Source of the DNA: HGM04593 sp045636125
GTDB taxonomy: Bacteria; Bacteroidota; Bacteroidia; Bacteroidales; Bacteroidaceae
Direction: 5' to 3'
DNA length: 64,000 nucleotides
Assembly: GCA_045636125.1 (NCBI GenBank)
Contig: JAZTWX010000001.1
Coordinates: 22,536 to 86,535, forward strand
Part shown: positions 26,583 through 36,049 of the stretch, piece by piece
Layout: each line of letters opens with the position of its first letter
Numbering within the stretch: position 1 is the first letter of the stretch
Translations under genes and position numbers: made by a program
Notes under the pieces: generated by a model
The model's input: only the letters and a program-made list of their open reading frames with translations
Told to the model about the DNA's origin: nothing
The model's database searches: none

Positions 26583-29390
26583 ATGAAAATTAAACAATTT
26601 CTTTTGCTGTTGCTGGTACTTGCAATTGCATTGCCCGCAGTAGCACGAAAAAAGGCCGAAAGCCTGCCGCTCGATAAGGCGGTGCGCATAGGAAAACTGA
26701 GCAACGGCCTCACATATTATATCCGCCATAATCGTGAGCCCGAGAACAAGGTGAATTTCTATATTGCCCAAAAGGTTGGCTCCATTCAGGAGGAGGACAA
26801 CCAACGTGGTCTTGCACACTTTCTCGAGCATATGTGTTTCAACGGTACAGAGCACTTCCCCGGTAAGGGCCTTATCAACTACCTCGAAACAATTGGTGTG
26901 AAATTCGGCGTAAACCTCAATGCCTACACATCGATAGAGGAGACCGTATACAACATCAACGACGTGCCTGTGAACACTGCAGGAGCAATTGATTCCTGCT
27001 TGTGGATATTGCGTGACTGGGCCGACGGACTCACACTCGATGGCGAAGAGATTGACAAGGAGCGTGGAGTTATTCACGAAGAGTGGCGCGGCCGCTCGAG
27101 CGCAATGACCCGTATGCTTGATGTTGTTCTCCCCATTGCTTATCAGGGCGAGAAATATGCATACCGTATGCCCATCGGTACAATGGAGATTGTCGACAAT
27201 TTCCCCCACCAGGCTTTGCGCGACTATTACGAAAAATGGTATCGCCCCGACCTGCAAGGTATTATAATTGTGGGTGATATTGATGTCGATGCAGTGGAAA
27301 AGAAGGTCAAAAAGATTTTCAAGACAATTAAAAAGGCAAAGAAACCCGCCGAGCGCATATATTACCCTGTGTCGGATAACGAGGAACTTATTTTTGCCGA
27401 GGGTAGCGACGAAGAGCAGCAGGCCTACGCATTACAGTTATACTATAAGCACGAGGCTACACCCCGCGAAAAGATGAACACACGCGAAAATATGCGCACT
27501 GAATATCTTCAGCAGACAACAATGTCCTTGTTCAATGCCCGCATAGCCGAAATTACCCAAAAGGAGAACCCTCCTTTCCTTGGTGCTGGCATTTCGTATG
27601 GCAATTTCATTCTCTCGAGCACCAAAAACGCTTTTTCGGTGTCGGTAATGTCGGCAACCGAGAATATTGACGAAGCGCTTGCCTTTGCTTACTGCGAGGT
27701 GGAGCGTGCGCGACGCTACGGTTTCACAGAGGGTGAGCTTGCGCGCCACAAAGCATCTTCACTTGCTGCGCTCGAAAGCTGGTATGCCGAACGTGAGAAG
27801 ATTACAAACAATAAATATGCCGACGATTATATACGCCACTTCCTCGATAACTCTCCAATGCTGTCGGCAGAAGATGAGTACAAGATAATGAAAGAGATTG
27901 TAGAGAAGACGACAATTGAGGATATAAACGCTGTGCTTCCCTCGCTCATAAGAAAAGAGAATAGAGTGGCTATTTCACTTGCCCCGAAAAAGGACTCGGT
28001 TGCTTACCCCACAAGGGAGCGACTCGTGGCTATGCTCGATGCTGTTGAAAAACTCCCCCTTACACCTTATGTCGACACAATGAACGACTCTCCTCTGCTC
28101 GAGAACGAGCCCGAGGGTAACGCCATCATTGCCGAAGAGGAAGGCGAGTGGGGCACCACCGTATGGACACTCCCCGGTGGCATCAAAGTGGTTGTAAAGC
28201 CCACCGACTATGCAGCCAATCAAGTGATTCTGAAAGGTTACAGCTACGGAGGAACAGGCCGCTACCCCGACAGCGACCGTGTGAACCTTAACGTGCTGAA
28301 AGCCTTGTCGAGCATTGGCGGCGCAGGTTCATTCGATGCAATGCAGTTGAACAAGAAACTTGCCGGCAGCACTGCAAAGGCGAGCGTTGATATTTCAACA
28401 TACCTCGACCAGGTATCGGCAACTTGTGCCCCCGATGATATTGAGGATATGTTCCGCCTGCTTTACCTTAAATTTACAGCCCCACGCCAGGATAGCGCTG
28501 CGGTAGAGAGCTACAAGAGCCGCCTCAAGACATCGTTGCGCGACCGTAGCCTGTTACCCGCAAACGCACTCAACGACACAATAAACGTTGCGCTCTACAA
28601 CCGCCACCCGCGTATGGTGCCTATGACCGAGGCCGATGTTGATTGCATAGACTACGACCGCGTTATTGAAATTTACAAGGACCGCACAAGTGATGCAAGC
28701 GACTTCCTCTTTACCATTGTTGGAAATGTGGATGCTGCAACCATAAAGCCTCTTGTGGAGAAATATATCGGTGGCCTGCCATTGAATGGCCGCAAAGAGA
28801 CTCTTTACGACCACGGGCTGGGCGTGCGCAAGGGTATATACCGCAACAACTTTGCAAGAAAGATGGAGACTCCCACCGGCACCGAAGTTATCTTTATATC
28901 GGGTGAGATTGAGCCTACATTGCGCAACAGCGTTCTAATGAGCTATCTCTCACAAATACTGAGCCTTGTGTACACAAGCGAGGTACGCGAGAAAGAGGGT
29001 GGTACTTACGGCGTGGGCGTTTATGGCAACGTAACCCGTTTGCCCAAGGGAGAATTCGACCTTTCCATACAATTCAATATGGAACCCGAGCGTCGCGAAG
29101 AGCTCACAAAGATAATTCTCGACCAGCTCCAGAAAGTTGCCGACGAAGGCCCGCAAGATGAGTATATAGAAAAAGTGCGCAGCTATATGCTCAAAAAGAT
29201 GGATGAGCAGGAGAAGAAGAACGAAGCTTGGAACAACTGGCTTTTCCAGTATTACTTCCACAATGTCGACAACTACACAGCCTACCGCGATACGGTGAAC
29301 AGCATCACAAAAGAGGATATCAAGAAATTCCTTACTGCAATTCTTGAACAGGGGAATTTGATAGAGGTGAGTATGGTTCCTGAAAAATAA
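26583..29390 (+). CDS. exported M16-family zinc protease (insulinase/pitrilysin type)
   Basis: A 935-residue protease with a signal peptide (1-21) and a tandem M16 layout. The N-terminal catalytic half has the inverted zinc motif H79-FLE-H83 and the downstream glutamate region (NAYTSIEETVYNI). The second, inactive half begins at about residue 510. These enzymes form a clamshell that degrades short unfolded peptides in the periplasm. Transcribed alone and ended by a strong hairpin. Confidence 0.94.
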   Translation: MKIKQFLLLLLVLAIALPAVARKKAESLPLDKAVRIGKLSNGLTYYIRHNREPENKVNFYIAQKVGSIQEEDNQRGLAHFLEHMCFNGTEHFPGKGLINYLETIGVKFGVNLNAYTSIEETVYNINDVPVNTAGAIDSCLWILRDWADGLTLDGEEIDKERGVIHEEWRGRSSAMTRMLDVVLPIAYQGEKYAYRMPIGTMEIVDNFPHQALRDYYEKWYRPDLQGIIIVGDIDVDAVEKKVKKIFKTIKKAKKPAERIYYPVSDNEELIFAEGSDEEQQAYALQLYYKHEATPREKMNTRENMRTEYLQQTTMSLFNARIAEITQKENPPFLGAGISYGNFILSSTKNAFSVSVMSATENIDEALAFAYCEVERARRYGFTEGELARHKASSLAALESWYAEREKITNNKYADDYIRHFLDNSPMLSAEDEYKIMKEIVEKTTIEDINAVLPSLIRKENRVAISLAPKKDSVAYPTRERLVAMLDAVEKLPLTPYVDTMNDSPLLENEPEGNAIIAEEEGEWGTTVWTLPGGIKVVVKPTDYAANQVILKGYSYGGTGRYPDSDRVNLNVLKALSSIGGAGSFDAMQLNKKLAGSTAKASVDISTYLDQVSATCAPDDIEDMFRLLYLKFTAPRQDSAAVESYKSRLKTSLRDRSLLPANALNDTINVALYNRHPRMVPMTEADVDCIDYDRVIEIYKDRTSDASDFLFTIVGNVDAATIKPLVEKYIGGLPLNGRKETLYDHGLGVRKGIYRNNFARKMETPTGTEVIFISGEIEPTLRNSVLMSYLSQILSLVYTSEVREKEGGTYGVGVYGNVTRLPKGEFDLSIQFNMEPERREELTKIILDQLQKVADEGPQDEYIEKVRSYMLKKMDEQEKKNEAWNNWLFQYYFHNVDNYTAYRDTVNSITKEDIKKFLTAILEQGNLIEVSMVPEK

Positions 29391-29433
29391 AGTAAGAGAG
29401 GATGACCCGCTCGGGTCATCCTCTCTTACTTTT
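29391..29433. terminator. bidirectional terminator with an 18-bp perfect stem
   Basis: agtaagagaggatgaccc (29391-29408) pairs perfectly with 29413-29430 around a 4-nt loop, with TTT on the plus side and A-rich sequence before it. It lies between the convergent M16 gene and outer-membrane protein gene and abuts both stop codons. Confidence 0.85.
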
Positions 29434-30052
29434 AGAATGCCAGGCCGAAGCGCAGGCCGAAATTGTTCAACCCGTCCTGTCCGTAGCTCATAATGGAGCA
29501 TTTGTTGGTGGAGTAGCTGTAATACATTGCAAAGTGTACGCCTATACCGTTGGCCCACGGGTAGAAGTTGAAACCCACCTCGGGCGACATATAGAAGCCC
29601 CAACGCTTCTGTTTGCTCAGGAATATGTAATAATAGTTATTGAATTCCGAGTAACAGGCACCGGCCTTTGCAGCAATATAAGGCTGGAAGTCGGCCTCTA
29701 CAAAACGGTAACGCACAAGCAAGCCAAAGGGCATTGTAAACATCTGGTGCTGCTGGTCGGTGTTTATCGACTGGTTACCGCCGAGCTTTATTGTGCGGCG
29801 CGACAGATATTCGTTGTTGGTGTGGAAACTCAAGAAACCGCCCACCGCTATTTCGGGCTCCACATAATAGCCACCCTCAAAGTTCATACCCCAGCCGCTT
29901 GCTACGTTCGAGAAGCTGTTGTTCAGTGGTATGTTGAATTGCCAGTCGATATTGTAATAACTGTCGAGCGATATTTGTGCATTTGTTCTGCTGTTAATGC
30001 CGAACAGGGCTGCCACAAGGCTCAAAAGGAATATTTTGTTGACACGTTTCAT
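29432..30052 (-). CDS. outer-membrane beta-barrel protein
   Basis: A 206-residue protein: signal peptide ending TNAQ (about 26), then alternating polar/aromatic strands, finishing with GLRFGLAF, a terminal phenylalanine as recognised by BamA. It has the size of an 8-strand OmpA/OmpW-type barrel. It is the last gene of a three-gene envelope operon after a DUF4136 lipoprotein and an NlpE-like lipoprotein. No ligand can be predicted. Confidence 0.8.
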   Translation of the reverse strand: MKRVNKIFLLSLVAALFGINSRTNAQISLDSYYNIDWQFNIPLNNSFSNVASGWGMNFEGGYYVEPEIAVGGFLSFHTNNEYLSRRTIKLGGNQSINTDQQHQMFTMPFGLLVRYRFVEADFQPYIAAKAGACYSEFNNYYYIFLSKQKRWGFYMSPEVGFNFYPWANGIGVHFAMYYSYSTNKCSIMSYGQDGLNNFGLRFGLAF

Positions 30053-30076
30053 AATACACGGGAATTAAATGTTTGT

Positions 30077-30688
30077 CTATTTCTTGAGATAGGGCGACTG
30101 CTCAAAAGCCTGGTTTATGGCCGCCATTGTGCGCGAATAGCTCAGATTGCTACCGTTTAGAAGACCACAAATGTAAGAATTCCATATAACGGTTAGCTTG
30201 TTATCCTTTTGCGCATTCCTGTTCACAAGCTCGGCTATTATGGAGCCGGTGGAGTAGCTGTAATAGAAATTGAAGGGGTAGTACCAGCCACCGCCGCCCC
30301 AGTTCCAGTAACCGGGATAGTTGTTCCACCAAGGGCCGGGCATACTATTGAAATAGTATGTGGTGTTTATGTAGCTCAGTTGCAGGACAACGTCGGCCTC
30401 GTCGCTTGTGGCAGCCATTGTGTAGCCTCGCGAGTTTAGATTGTCGCTGTAGGCATTTACAATCTTCTGCGAATTTTCGTTCTTCCAGTATGTTGGCTTC
30501 GTGTGGTCGTCTATAATTAGAATGCTGTCTATTACAAAATAGCTGTTGATGGAGCTGAAATCGGTACCGGTATCGTAATTTGTGAGCACAAGATAATTGT
30601 TGTCCAATTTGTCGGTATCGGGGTCTTTCTGACACGACATAATGAGCGTGCCCAGCAGAAGCAATGGGAATAACAGTTCTCTTTTCAT
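30077..30688 (-). CDS. DUF4136-like lipoprotein
   Basis: A 203-residue lipoprotein. The signal MKRELLFPLLLLGTLIMSC ends in the lipidated cysteine; this fixes the start at 30688 instead of a longer frame reaching 30766. The body has DFSSINSYFVIDSI, EADVVLQLSYI and a Trp/Tyr/Gly-rich loop (about 115-140, WWNNYPGYWNWGGGGWYYP), typical of DUF4136 proteins. Function unknown. Co-transcribed with the barrel protein 24 bases downstream. Confidence 0.8.
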   Translation of the reverse strand: MKRELLFPLLLLGTLIMSCQKDPDTDKLDNNYLVLTNYDTGTDFSSINSYFVIDSILIIDDHTKPTYWKNENSQKIVNAYSDNLNSRGYTMAATSDEADVVLQLSYINTTYYFNSMPGPWWNNYPGYWNWGGGGWYYPFNFYYSYSTGSIIAELVNRNAQKDNKLTVIWNSYICGLLNGSNLSYSRTMAAINQAFEQSPYLKK

Positions 30689-30704
30689 ACGCTTATTTTT
30701 TTGA

Positions 30705-31187
30705 TTATTGTTTCTTGCGGAGAAGTTTATGTGCGCTATTTTTCGACACAGGCTGCATCTTGTCATTCAGTTTCACAAGTGAGGTGTCGCTGTCGAGCAT
30801 AAAATTCATTTTGGGGTTGCCGTTGGCCGATACAAACTCGTACACAATTGCGGTGCTGTCGTTGGGCATACCTATGAGCACAAGCATTTCGCCATTGTCC
30901 TTCTCGGTGGCAAGAGCTTCGTCGACATAGTCGGTGGTTATGGTGTAAGTGCCATCGTCGTTAAGGCTTATGGTGCTCATTGTGACAATTACGTCGCCTA
31001 GGTTGCCGTTTTTCATCGGGGTTGTCCCTTCGAACACAAACGTCTGCAGGTCGCCCATAGTGGAGTCGTTGATCATAAACAGGCTGTCGCTCTCAAATGC
31101 TACGCCGTCAGGCTGTGAGCCGCAAGAGTTACACGATGCATAGAATAACGGGCACATTGCCGCTGCCAGGATAATTACTTTTTTCAT
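30705..31187 (-). CDS. NlpE-like lipoprotein
   Basis: A 160-residue protein with lipoprotein signal MKKVIILAAAMCPLFYASC, which decides the start at 31187. The body (FEGTTPMKNGNL, then ISLNDDGTYTITTDYV) resembles the N-terminal domain of NlpE, a small barrel that senses envelope or copper stress in enterobacteria, but the NlpE CxxC pair is missing. First gene of the envelope operon, 16 bases before the DUF4136 gene. Homology is suggested by pattern only. Confidence 0.6.
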   Translation of the reverse strand: MKKVIILAAAMCPLFYASCNSCGSQPDGVAFESDSLFMINDSTMGDLQTFVFEGTTPMKNGNLGDVIVTMSTISLNDDGTYTITTDYVDEALATEKDNGEMLVLIGMPNDSTAIVYEFVSANGNPKMNFMLDSDTSLVKLNDKMQPVSKNSAHKLLRKKQ

Positions 31188-31284
31188 TTCGCTCAAATTT
31201 ATGGTTATTTTGCAAAATAACACACCGGGAGCAGGTGAGGTTCCGGCCGGCAGCGTTAAGAAAATGAAAAAGTAGAATAAAAAA

Positions 31285-31322
31285 ACAAGGAGCAGACACT
31301 TTATGAAATGTTTGCTCCTTGT
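31285..31322 (-). terminator. terminator of the S41-like lipoprotein gene
   Basis: A 14-bp stem (31285-31298 with 31309-31322, one G-U pair) is followed on the minus strand by TTTTTATT, about 20 bases after the stop at 31342. Confidence 0.8.
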
Positions 31323-31341
31323 AATAATTGTGCAATGTGAT

Positions 31342-32556
31342 TTATTGCGGTAATTGCCCGTTGTTTATGAGGTGGCAAATGTTCTGCAACATATATTCCT
31401 GCTCGTTTCCAAGTTCGTAAATAGCTGTGTAGCCATCGTACTCCTGTAGTTCATAGTGCGGTGTAATGGCGTTTGCAGGCTCGCCTAGCGGCGTGTATAT
31501 GAAGGCTGTTGCAGGGTTTATGATGAATTTATAAGGTGAAGCAAAGCTCTCGGTAAGAAGCTCGCTCCCTGCGGCCACCGTACCAACTATTGTAACATTT
31601 GCGCGCGATGCAGCAACGGCATTTACAAAACAGCTCGCAATACCCTTTGTGCGGCCGGTGGTAATTATATAAAGATTCTTTTCGGTAGTTGCTGCTGCTT
31701 GCGGGAAGACTACATCAACCTTTTCACTATACAAGGGATCTTTGTAGAGTGTGGCAAAAGGTGTCCCGGCCTTGTCGGCCGACACAAATGCTGCTGCTAC
31801 GGCTGCTGCATTCTCAATTGAAGAACCGTCGGCGTAACGGAGGTCGAGCACTATGTGCTCTGTTCCCTGTGATTCAAAATTACTTATTGCGCTGCACACC
31901 GCATCGGCCGCATTCTCGTCGTCGAAATTATTGAAAAGTATGTAACCGGCCTTTGTGCTGCCACAATCAATTGTCTTTTCAACTGCCACAGCTGCTTTTG
32001 CTATGCTTGTGGCTGCGGGCAACAGAATGGCCGCGCTCTCTTCCCAGCAGTATTTCTCGGTCTCGGCATTGTATACCATTTTGCTTGTCGAGAGTTCCAC
32101 GGCGCTGCCGGCTGCAAGTACATTGTTGTTCATCTGTAACGCTTCGCCGTTTACTGCGGTGAGCCACATTCCTCTTTTGATACCCGCAGCGGCAGCCACG
32201 GATTGAGGCTCTACAAACTCCACAAGTGCGTAGGTCTGCGAGGGTACAATGCGCAAGGGGTCGCGCATGAGCGAGTATGTCATACCATATGTTGCAACGT
32301 TTGCCGAATCGGCTACCCACGATGCCTTGTCGCCACCGTTAAGCAGTTTCTTGAAGAATTGCGACACGGTGTTGAAGTAGGTCTGTTGTTTTGCGTCACT
32401 TATTGATTCGCGCCACAAATAGACCTCTTTCATTTGGTCCATAACCCAATGATTCTCTTTTGTGAGTTCGTAATACTCCTGCGAGCGATCCTCGCCGCAA
32501 CTGCAAAGAGCTGTTATTGCTATTGCTGTCAATATTATTCCTGTAAATCTTTTCAT
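31342..32556 (-). CDS. S41-protease-like lipoprotein, apparently inactive
   Basis: A 404-residue lipoprotein (MKRFTGIILTAIAITALCSC, which sets the start at 32556). The N-terminal helical part (YYELTKENHWVMDQMKEVYLW) and the following PDZ-like region (FVEPQSVAAAAGIKRGMWLTAVNG) match Bacteroidales S41 peptidases, and the C-terminal half has the S41 fold. The nucleophile region reads GRTKGIASCFVNAV instead of SASE-x-x-IN, and the catalytic lysine motif GK is replaced by AAGSE. It is therefore probably a binding protein or pseudoprotease. Compare the intact enzyme at 33986-35602. A single gene ended by its own terminator. Confidence 0.75.
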   Translation of the reverse strand: MKRFTGIILTAIAITALCSCGEDRSQEYYELTKENHWVMDQMKEVYLWRESISDAKQQTYFNTVSQFFKKLLNGGDKASWVADSANVATYGMTYSLMRDPLRIVPSQTYALVEFVEPQSVAAAAGIKRGMWLTAVNGEALQMNNNVLAAGSAVELSTSKMVYNAETEKYCWEESAAILLPAATSIAKAAVAVEKTIDCGSTKAGYILFNNFDDENAADAVCSAISNFESQGTEHIVLDLRYADGSSIENAAAVAAAFVSADKAGTPFATLYKDPLYSEKVDVVFPQAAATTEKNLYIITTGRTKGIASCFVNAVAASRANVTIVGTVAAGSELLTESFASPYKFIINPATAFIYTPLGEPANAITPHYELQEYDGYTAIYELGNEQEYMLQNICHLINNGQLPQ

Positions 32557-32663
32557 ACCTACAAATTTACGCCATTTTGTATTATTTACAAATGAAGCGG
32601 AGCACTTTTTAATGGAAGGGGGAACGTGGAGTAGGGTGCAATTGCAATGTGCAGTGCACAAAA

Positions 32664-32694
32664 AACAAAAGCAGACAGTTTGTAGCTGTCTGCT
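32664..32694 (-). terminator. terminator of rpsP
   Basis: agcagacag (32670-32678) pairs with ctgtctgct (32686-32694) around a 7-nt loop. On the minus strand it is followed by TTTTGTTTTTT, 31 bases after the stop. Confidence 0.85.
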
Positions 32695-32724
32695 CTGTTT
32701 TTGAACTTTCGCTCGTAGAAACTA

Positions 32725-33270
32725 TTAAGCCTCTGCGGGAGCCTCTGTCTCAGCGGTAGCCTCGCCCTCTGCAGCTGCAGCAGCCTCAGCTTCAGCCTTT
32801 GCAAGAGCCTCGGCAGCCTTCTTGTCGGCTACTTTCTTTGCAATAGCTGCGTTTACCTCTTTCTCAGCCTCCAAACGTGCCTTCTTAGCGTCACATTTAG
32901 CCTGCTCCTCAGCGCTCTTGATGCTGTTCAAAGCGTTAGTCTTTGCATTTTTCCAAGCCTCGAATTTAGCCTGTGCGGTAGCCTCGTCAAAAGCACCTTT
33001 CTTAACACCGCCCTGCAAGTGTTTCATCATATAAACACCCTGCGAAGAGAGAATGTTACGAACAGTGTCAGTGGGGATAGCACCGTTGTTAACCCACCAC
33101 AAAGCTCTCTCGAAGTTGATGTCGATAGTAGCGGGGTTTGTGTTGGGGTTGTAAGTACCGATCTTCTCGGTGAACTTTCCATCACGTGGAGCTCTCGAAT
33201 CTGCAATCACAATAGAGTAGAATGCGTAGTGTTTACGACCTCTTCTCTGCAATCTGATTTTAGTTGCCAT
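32725..33270 (-). CDS. rpsP: 30S ribosomal protein S16
   Basis: A 181-residue protein. Residues 1-80 are the S16 core (MATKIRLQRRGRKHYAFYSIVIADSRAPRDG). The remainder is an Ala/Glu/Lys-rich helical tail about 100 residues long, absent in E. coli S16 (82 residues) but usual in Bacteroidota. S16 is needed for 30S assembly. Monocistronic: rimM and trmD are not adjacent as they are in Proteobacteria. Confidence 0.97.
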   Translation of the reverse strand: MATKIRLQRRGRKHYAFYSIVIADSRAPRDGKFTEKIGTYNPNTNPATIDINFERALWWVNNGAIPTDTVRNILSSQGVYMMKHLQGGVKKGAFDEATAQAKFEAWKNAKTNALNSIKSAEEQAKCDAKKARLEAEKEVNAAIAKKVADKKAAEALAKAEAEAAAAAEGEATAETEAPAEA

Positions 33271-33330
33271 TTCTTAAATGTTTTTTATTAGTTAAAGATT
33301 TGAGTTATCCGACATCTCGTATCGGCGGCG

Positions 33331-33338
33331 CAAAGGTA
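33331..33338 (-). promoter_or_regulatory. -7 element of rpsP
   Basis: TACCTTTG on the minus strand matches TAnnTTTG exactly, 60 bases upstream of rpsP, as expected for a strongly expressed ribosomal gene. No clear -33 TTG. Confidence 0.6.
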
Positions 33339-33415
33339 ATACTTTTTTTTGAAACTGCTTAATAATTACGCCACTATTTTGGCTTTTGAAGAGCTTTTAG
33401 GCAGTATATCCGGTG

Positions 33416-33973
33416 TTATTCGGCAAGCAAGCTGTCGATTGCCGCCACAAGGCCGCTGAATTCCTGTTGGTTGAAGAGGCGGGTGAGGCGCACGATGCGT
33501 CCGTCGCGGCCTATAAGCACGTTGCGCGTAATGCCCGAATTACGCAGGGCGTAACTTGCAAAAACATCGGCAACGGTGTCGAGTGCCATAGGGTAGGTGG
33601 TACCCACTGTGGCAGTGTAAGTGTCCACAACCTCTTTTTTCTCTTCGCGGTCTACGCCCACAAGCACAAAGCCGGGGTTGCTGCCGTGGCGTTGCCATAT
33701 CTCCTTTTCAATGTGCGGCATTTCGCGACGGCACACTCCGCACCAGCTGGCGGTGAACTGCAGCATCACAACTTTTCCTTTTTGTTGCGACAGCGTGAAA
33801 ATTTCTCCGTTTGTAAGCGGCAAGGTGAAATCGGGGGCAAGGTCGCCCACCTTCACCAAATATTCGTTCTCGTATACCTGCGGTGCGGCTGCAGTGGAAG
33901 ATGCCTTTTCGGCCGGAGTGTTTGAGCAGGCTGCAAAGAGCACTGCAATTGCTATTGTGAATATCTTTTTCAT
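33416..33973 (-). CDS. TlpA/ResA-like thioredoxin-fold lipoprotein
   Basis: A 185-residue lipoprotein (signal LFAAC, lipidated Cys16) with an AhpC/TSA-Redoxin type thioredoxin fold: VGDLAPDFTLP, then active site W77-CGVC-81 and GVDREEKKEV. It would act as a periplasmic disulfide reductant. Last gene of the five-gene operon, 12 bases after the S41 protease gene. Confidence 0.9.
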   Translation of the reverse strand: MKKIFTIAIAVLFAACSNTPAEKASSTAAAPQVYENEYLVKVGDLAPDFTLPLTNGEIFTLSQQKGKVVMLQFTASWCGVCRREMPHIEKEIWQRHGSNPGFVLVGVDREEKKEVVDTYTATVGTTYPMALDTVADVFASYALRNSGITRNVLIGRDGRIVRLTRLFNQQEFSGLVAAIDSLLAE

Positions 33974-33985
33974 ATTGTGTTCGGG

Positions 33986-35602
33986 TTATTTCTTTTCGGG
34001 TACCTGCGGAAAGGCTTTTCCGGCCTCAAGAACCTCCACGGCACGCAGCACAGTGGGGTCGCTGAGGTTAATGTATTTTACATACTCCTGCATGCCCAGA
34101 ATATTATATATAATGTGTGAATTTAGCGACTGTTGCAGTATTTCGCGCGTAGCGGCAATCTTCTCTTTTGGCGCAGGCACTCCCTTGTCGGTTGCGTATG
34201 CAATGAATTTGTCTATAAGCGACAATTTTGCAATGTAGTCGGTCATAGCCTTGTGGATCTTGAATTTTTCAAGTTCGTGACGATGTTCCTTGCAATATTT
34301 CATTGTGAACATTGCCGGCAGTCGCTTTGTGGTAACCGCCGAGTAGTAGGGGGTGAAACGGGTGGTGTCGCTCGACACGAAAATGTCGGGCATAATGCCG
34401 CCTCCACCGTGAACGGTGCGTCCCATACTTGTCTGGTACACAAGAGTGTCGTTCTCGTGGATGCTGTCGCGCGAGAAGAACTCGCCACGCTCGTAGCGGT
34501 AAATTATATCTTTGGCATACTCGTCGTTCTCGCCTTTGGTATAGGGTTTCTGTATGCAACGCCCCGACGGAGTATAGTAGCGCGCAATTGTGAGGCGCAC
34601 AGCCGAACCGTCGCTGAATTCGTGGGGCTGCTGCACAAGGCCTTTGCCGAAAGTGCGGCGGCCGATGATTGTTCCGCGGTCGTTGTCCTGTATTGCACCC
34701 GCAAGAATTTCGCTTGCCGACGCTGATGTCTCGTCGGTGAGGATGACAAGAGGTATGTTGGGGAAATTGCCGCGACCGTTGGCGCGTTCAATGCTACGCG
34801 GTGAGTTTACTCCCTCGGTGTACACGATAATGTCGCCTTTGTGCAGGAATTCATTGGCCATTTGGATGGCAACGCCCATGTAGCCGCCACCGTTCCCGCG
34901 TACATCTATTATAAGTCCACGGCAGCCTGTCTGCAGGAATTTTGCAAGTGAGATAATGAATTCGGCAAAGGTCTTTTCGGCAAAGCGCTCTACTTGAATG
35001 TATCCCCATTTGCCATCGATGAGATAGGCCGCTTCGATACTCTCCATAGGGATGTCGCCGCGTACAATATTGAAGTGCAGAAGGTCCTTTTCGCCGTAAC
35101 GCTTGACACTCACCTTTACAGTGGTGCCTTTGGGGCCCTTGAGCTTTTTCATAGCATTGTCGTTGGTGCACACTTCGCCCACAAAGAGCGTGTCGTTCAC
35201 CTTTACAATGCAGTCGCCTGCCATAAGACCAATTTGCTCCGATGGCCCACCCCTGATAACATCGGTAATATTCACCGTGTCATCTTGAATGACAAACCTT
35301 ATTCCAATGCCGCTGAAACTGCTCGCAAGGTCGGCATTTGTGGCCTCCATCTCGTCGGCAGGGATGTAACGGCTGTGCGGGTCGAGACCGTTGAGAATTT
35401 TGGGCATCGTCTCCTCTATAATTTCGTCGACATTGAGCGAGTCGACATAATTATAGCGCATAAGCTGCATAAGCTCGTCTATTTTGCTGGCCCCGCCTTG
35501 CGATATTATGACTGTCTTTTGCCCGCCCGAAGCGATGCATATTCCCGCCAACATACCTATGAGAGTGAAAAGAACGAGCAGTGTGGGAAGAAATTTCTTC
35601 AT
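33986..35602 (-). CDS. S41 carboxy-terminal processing protease with PDZ domain (CtpA type)
   Basis: A 538-residue exported protease with an N-terminal membrane or signal segment (about 5-25). The PDZ domain spans about 85-165 (GIGIRFVIQDDTVNITDVI, SEQIGLMAGDCIVKVND). The S41 catalytic core has serine in SASASEILAGA (about 297) and the lysine in FGKGLVQ (about 320), so it is intact. A C-terminal helical region of about 130 residues follows. Tail-specific proteases trim or degrade periplasmic proteins. Co-transcribed with a dCMP deaminase (6 bases) and a thioredoxin-like lipoprotein. Confidence 0.93.
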   Translation of the reverse strand: MKKFLPTLLVLFTLIGMLAGICIASGGQKTVIISQGGASKIDELMQLMRYNYVDSLNVDEIIEETMPKILNGLDPHSRYIPADEMEATNADLASSFSGIGIRFVIQDDTVNITDVIRGGPSEQIGLMAGDCIVKVNDTLFVGEVCTNDNAMKKLKGPKGTTVKVSVKRYGEKDLLHFNIVRGDIPMESIEAAYLIDGKWGYIQVERFAEKTFAEFIISLAKFLQTGCRGLIIDVRGNGGGYMGVAIQMANEFLHKGDIIVYTEGVNSPRSIERANGRGNFPNIPLVILTDETSASASEILAGAIQDNDRGTIIGRRTFGKGLVQQPHEFSDGSAVRLTIARYYTPSGRCIQKPYTKGENDEYAKDIIYRYERGEFFSRDSIHENDTLVYQTSMGRTVHGGGGIMPDIFVSSDTTRFTPYYSAVTTKRLPAMFTMKYCKEHRHELEKFKIHKAMTDYIAKLSLIDKFIAYATDKGVPAPKEKIAATREILQQSLNSHIIYNILGMQEYVKYINLSDPTVLRAVEVLEAGKAFPQVPEKK

Positions 35603-35608
35603 AATGAA

Positions 35609-36043
35609 TTACTCTTCGTCAAATTCAATGTGAACGGTTTCAACCCCGGCTCTTTTCAAGAGGTCGATGCCGTCGGTTACACGGTAGAGGTTCGAGAACA
35701 CGACACGTTTTATTCCTGCCTGAATGATGAGTTTTGAACACTCGATGCAGGGAGAGGTTGTAACGTAGAGTGTAGCACCCTCGCTATTGTTGCCCGAGCG
35801 TGCTATTTTTGTGATTGCGTTGGCTTCGGCGTGCAGGACATAGGGCTTTGTGAGGCCATCCTCGTCCTCGCAAATGTTTTCAAAACCTGCGGGTGTTCCG
35901 TTGTAGCCGTCCGAAATAATCATTTTGTCCTTTACTATCAATGCACCCACTTTACGGCGCTGGCAATATGAGTTCTCGGCCCATATTCTTGCCATACGCA
36001 TATATCTCATATCCAAATCCCTCTGTTTTTTGTCGTTTTCCAT
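35609..36043 (-). CDS. dCMP deaminase (ComEB-like)
   Basis: A 144-residue zinc deaminase of the cytidine/deoxycytidylate family. The zinc and proton-shuttle residues are H71-A-E73 and P98-C99-x-x-C102 (PCIEC). It converts dCMP to dUMP for dTMP synthesis. Its place inside an operon of peptidases and lipoproteins is not a functional match, but I recall it as a common arrangement in Bacteroidales. Confidence 0.92.
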   Translation of the reverse strand: MENDKKQRDLDMRYMRMARIWAENSYCQRRKVGALIVKDKMIISDGYNGTPAGFENICEDEDGLTKPYVLHAEANAITKIARSGNNSEGATLYVTTSPCIECSKLIIQAGIKRVVFSNLYRVTDGIDLLKRAGVETVHIEFDEE

Positions 36044-36049
36044 AGCTTT

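Noticed and set aside
29402..30160. 252-codon plus-strand frame
   Set aside because: Antisense to the beta-barrel and DUF4136 genes and starts inside a terminator hairpin.
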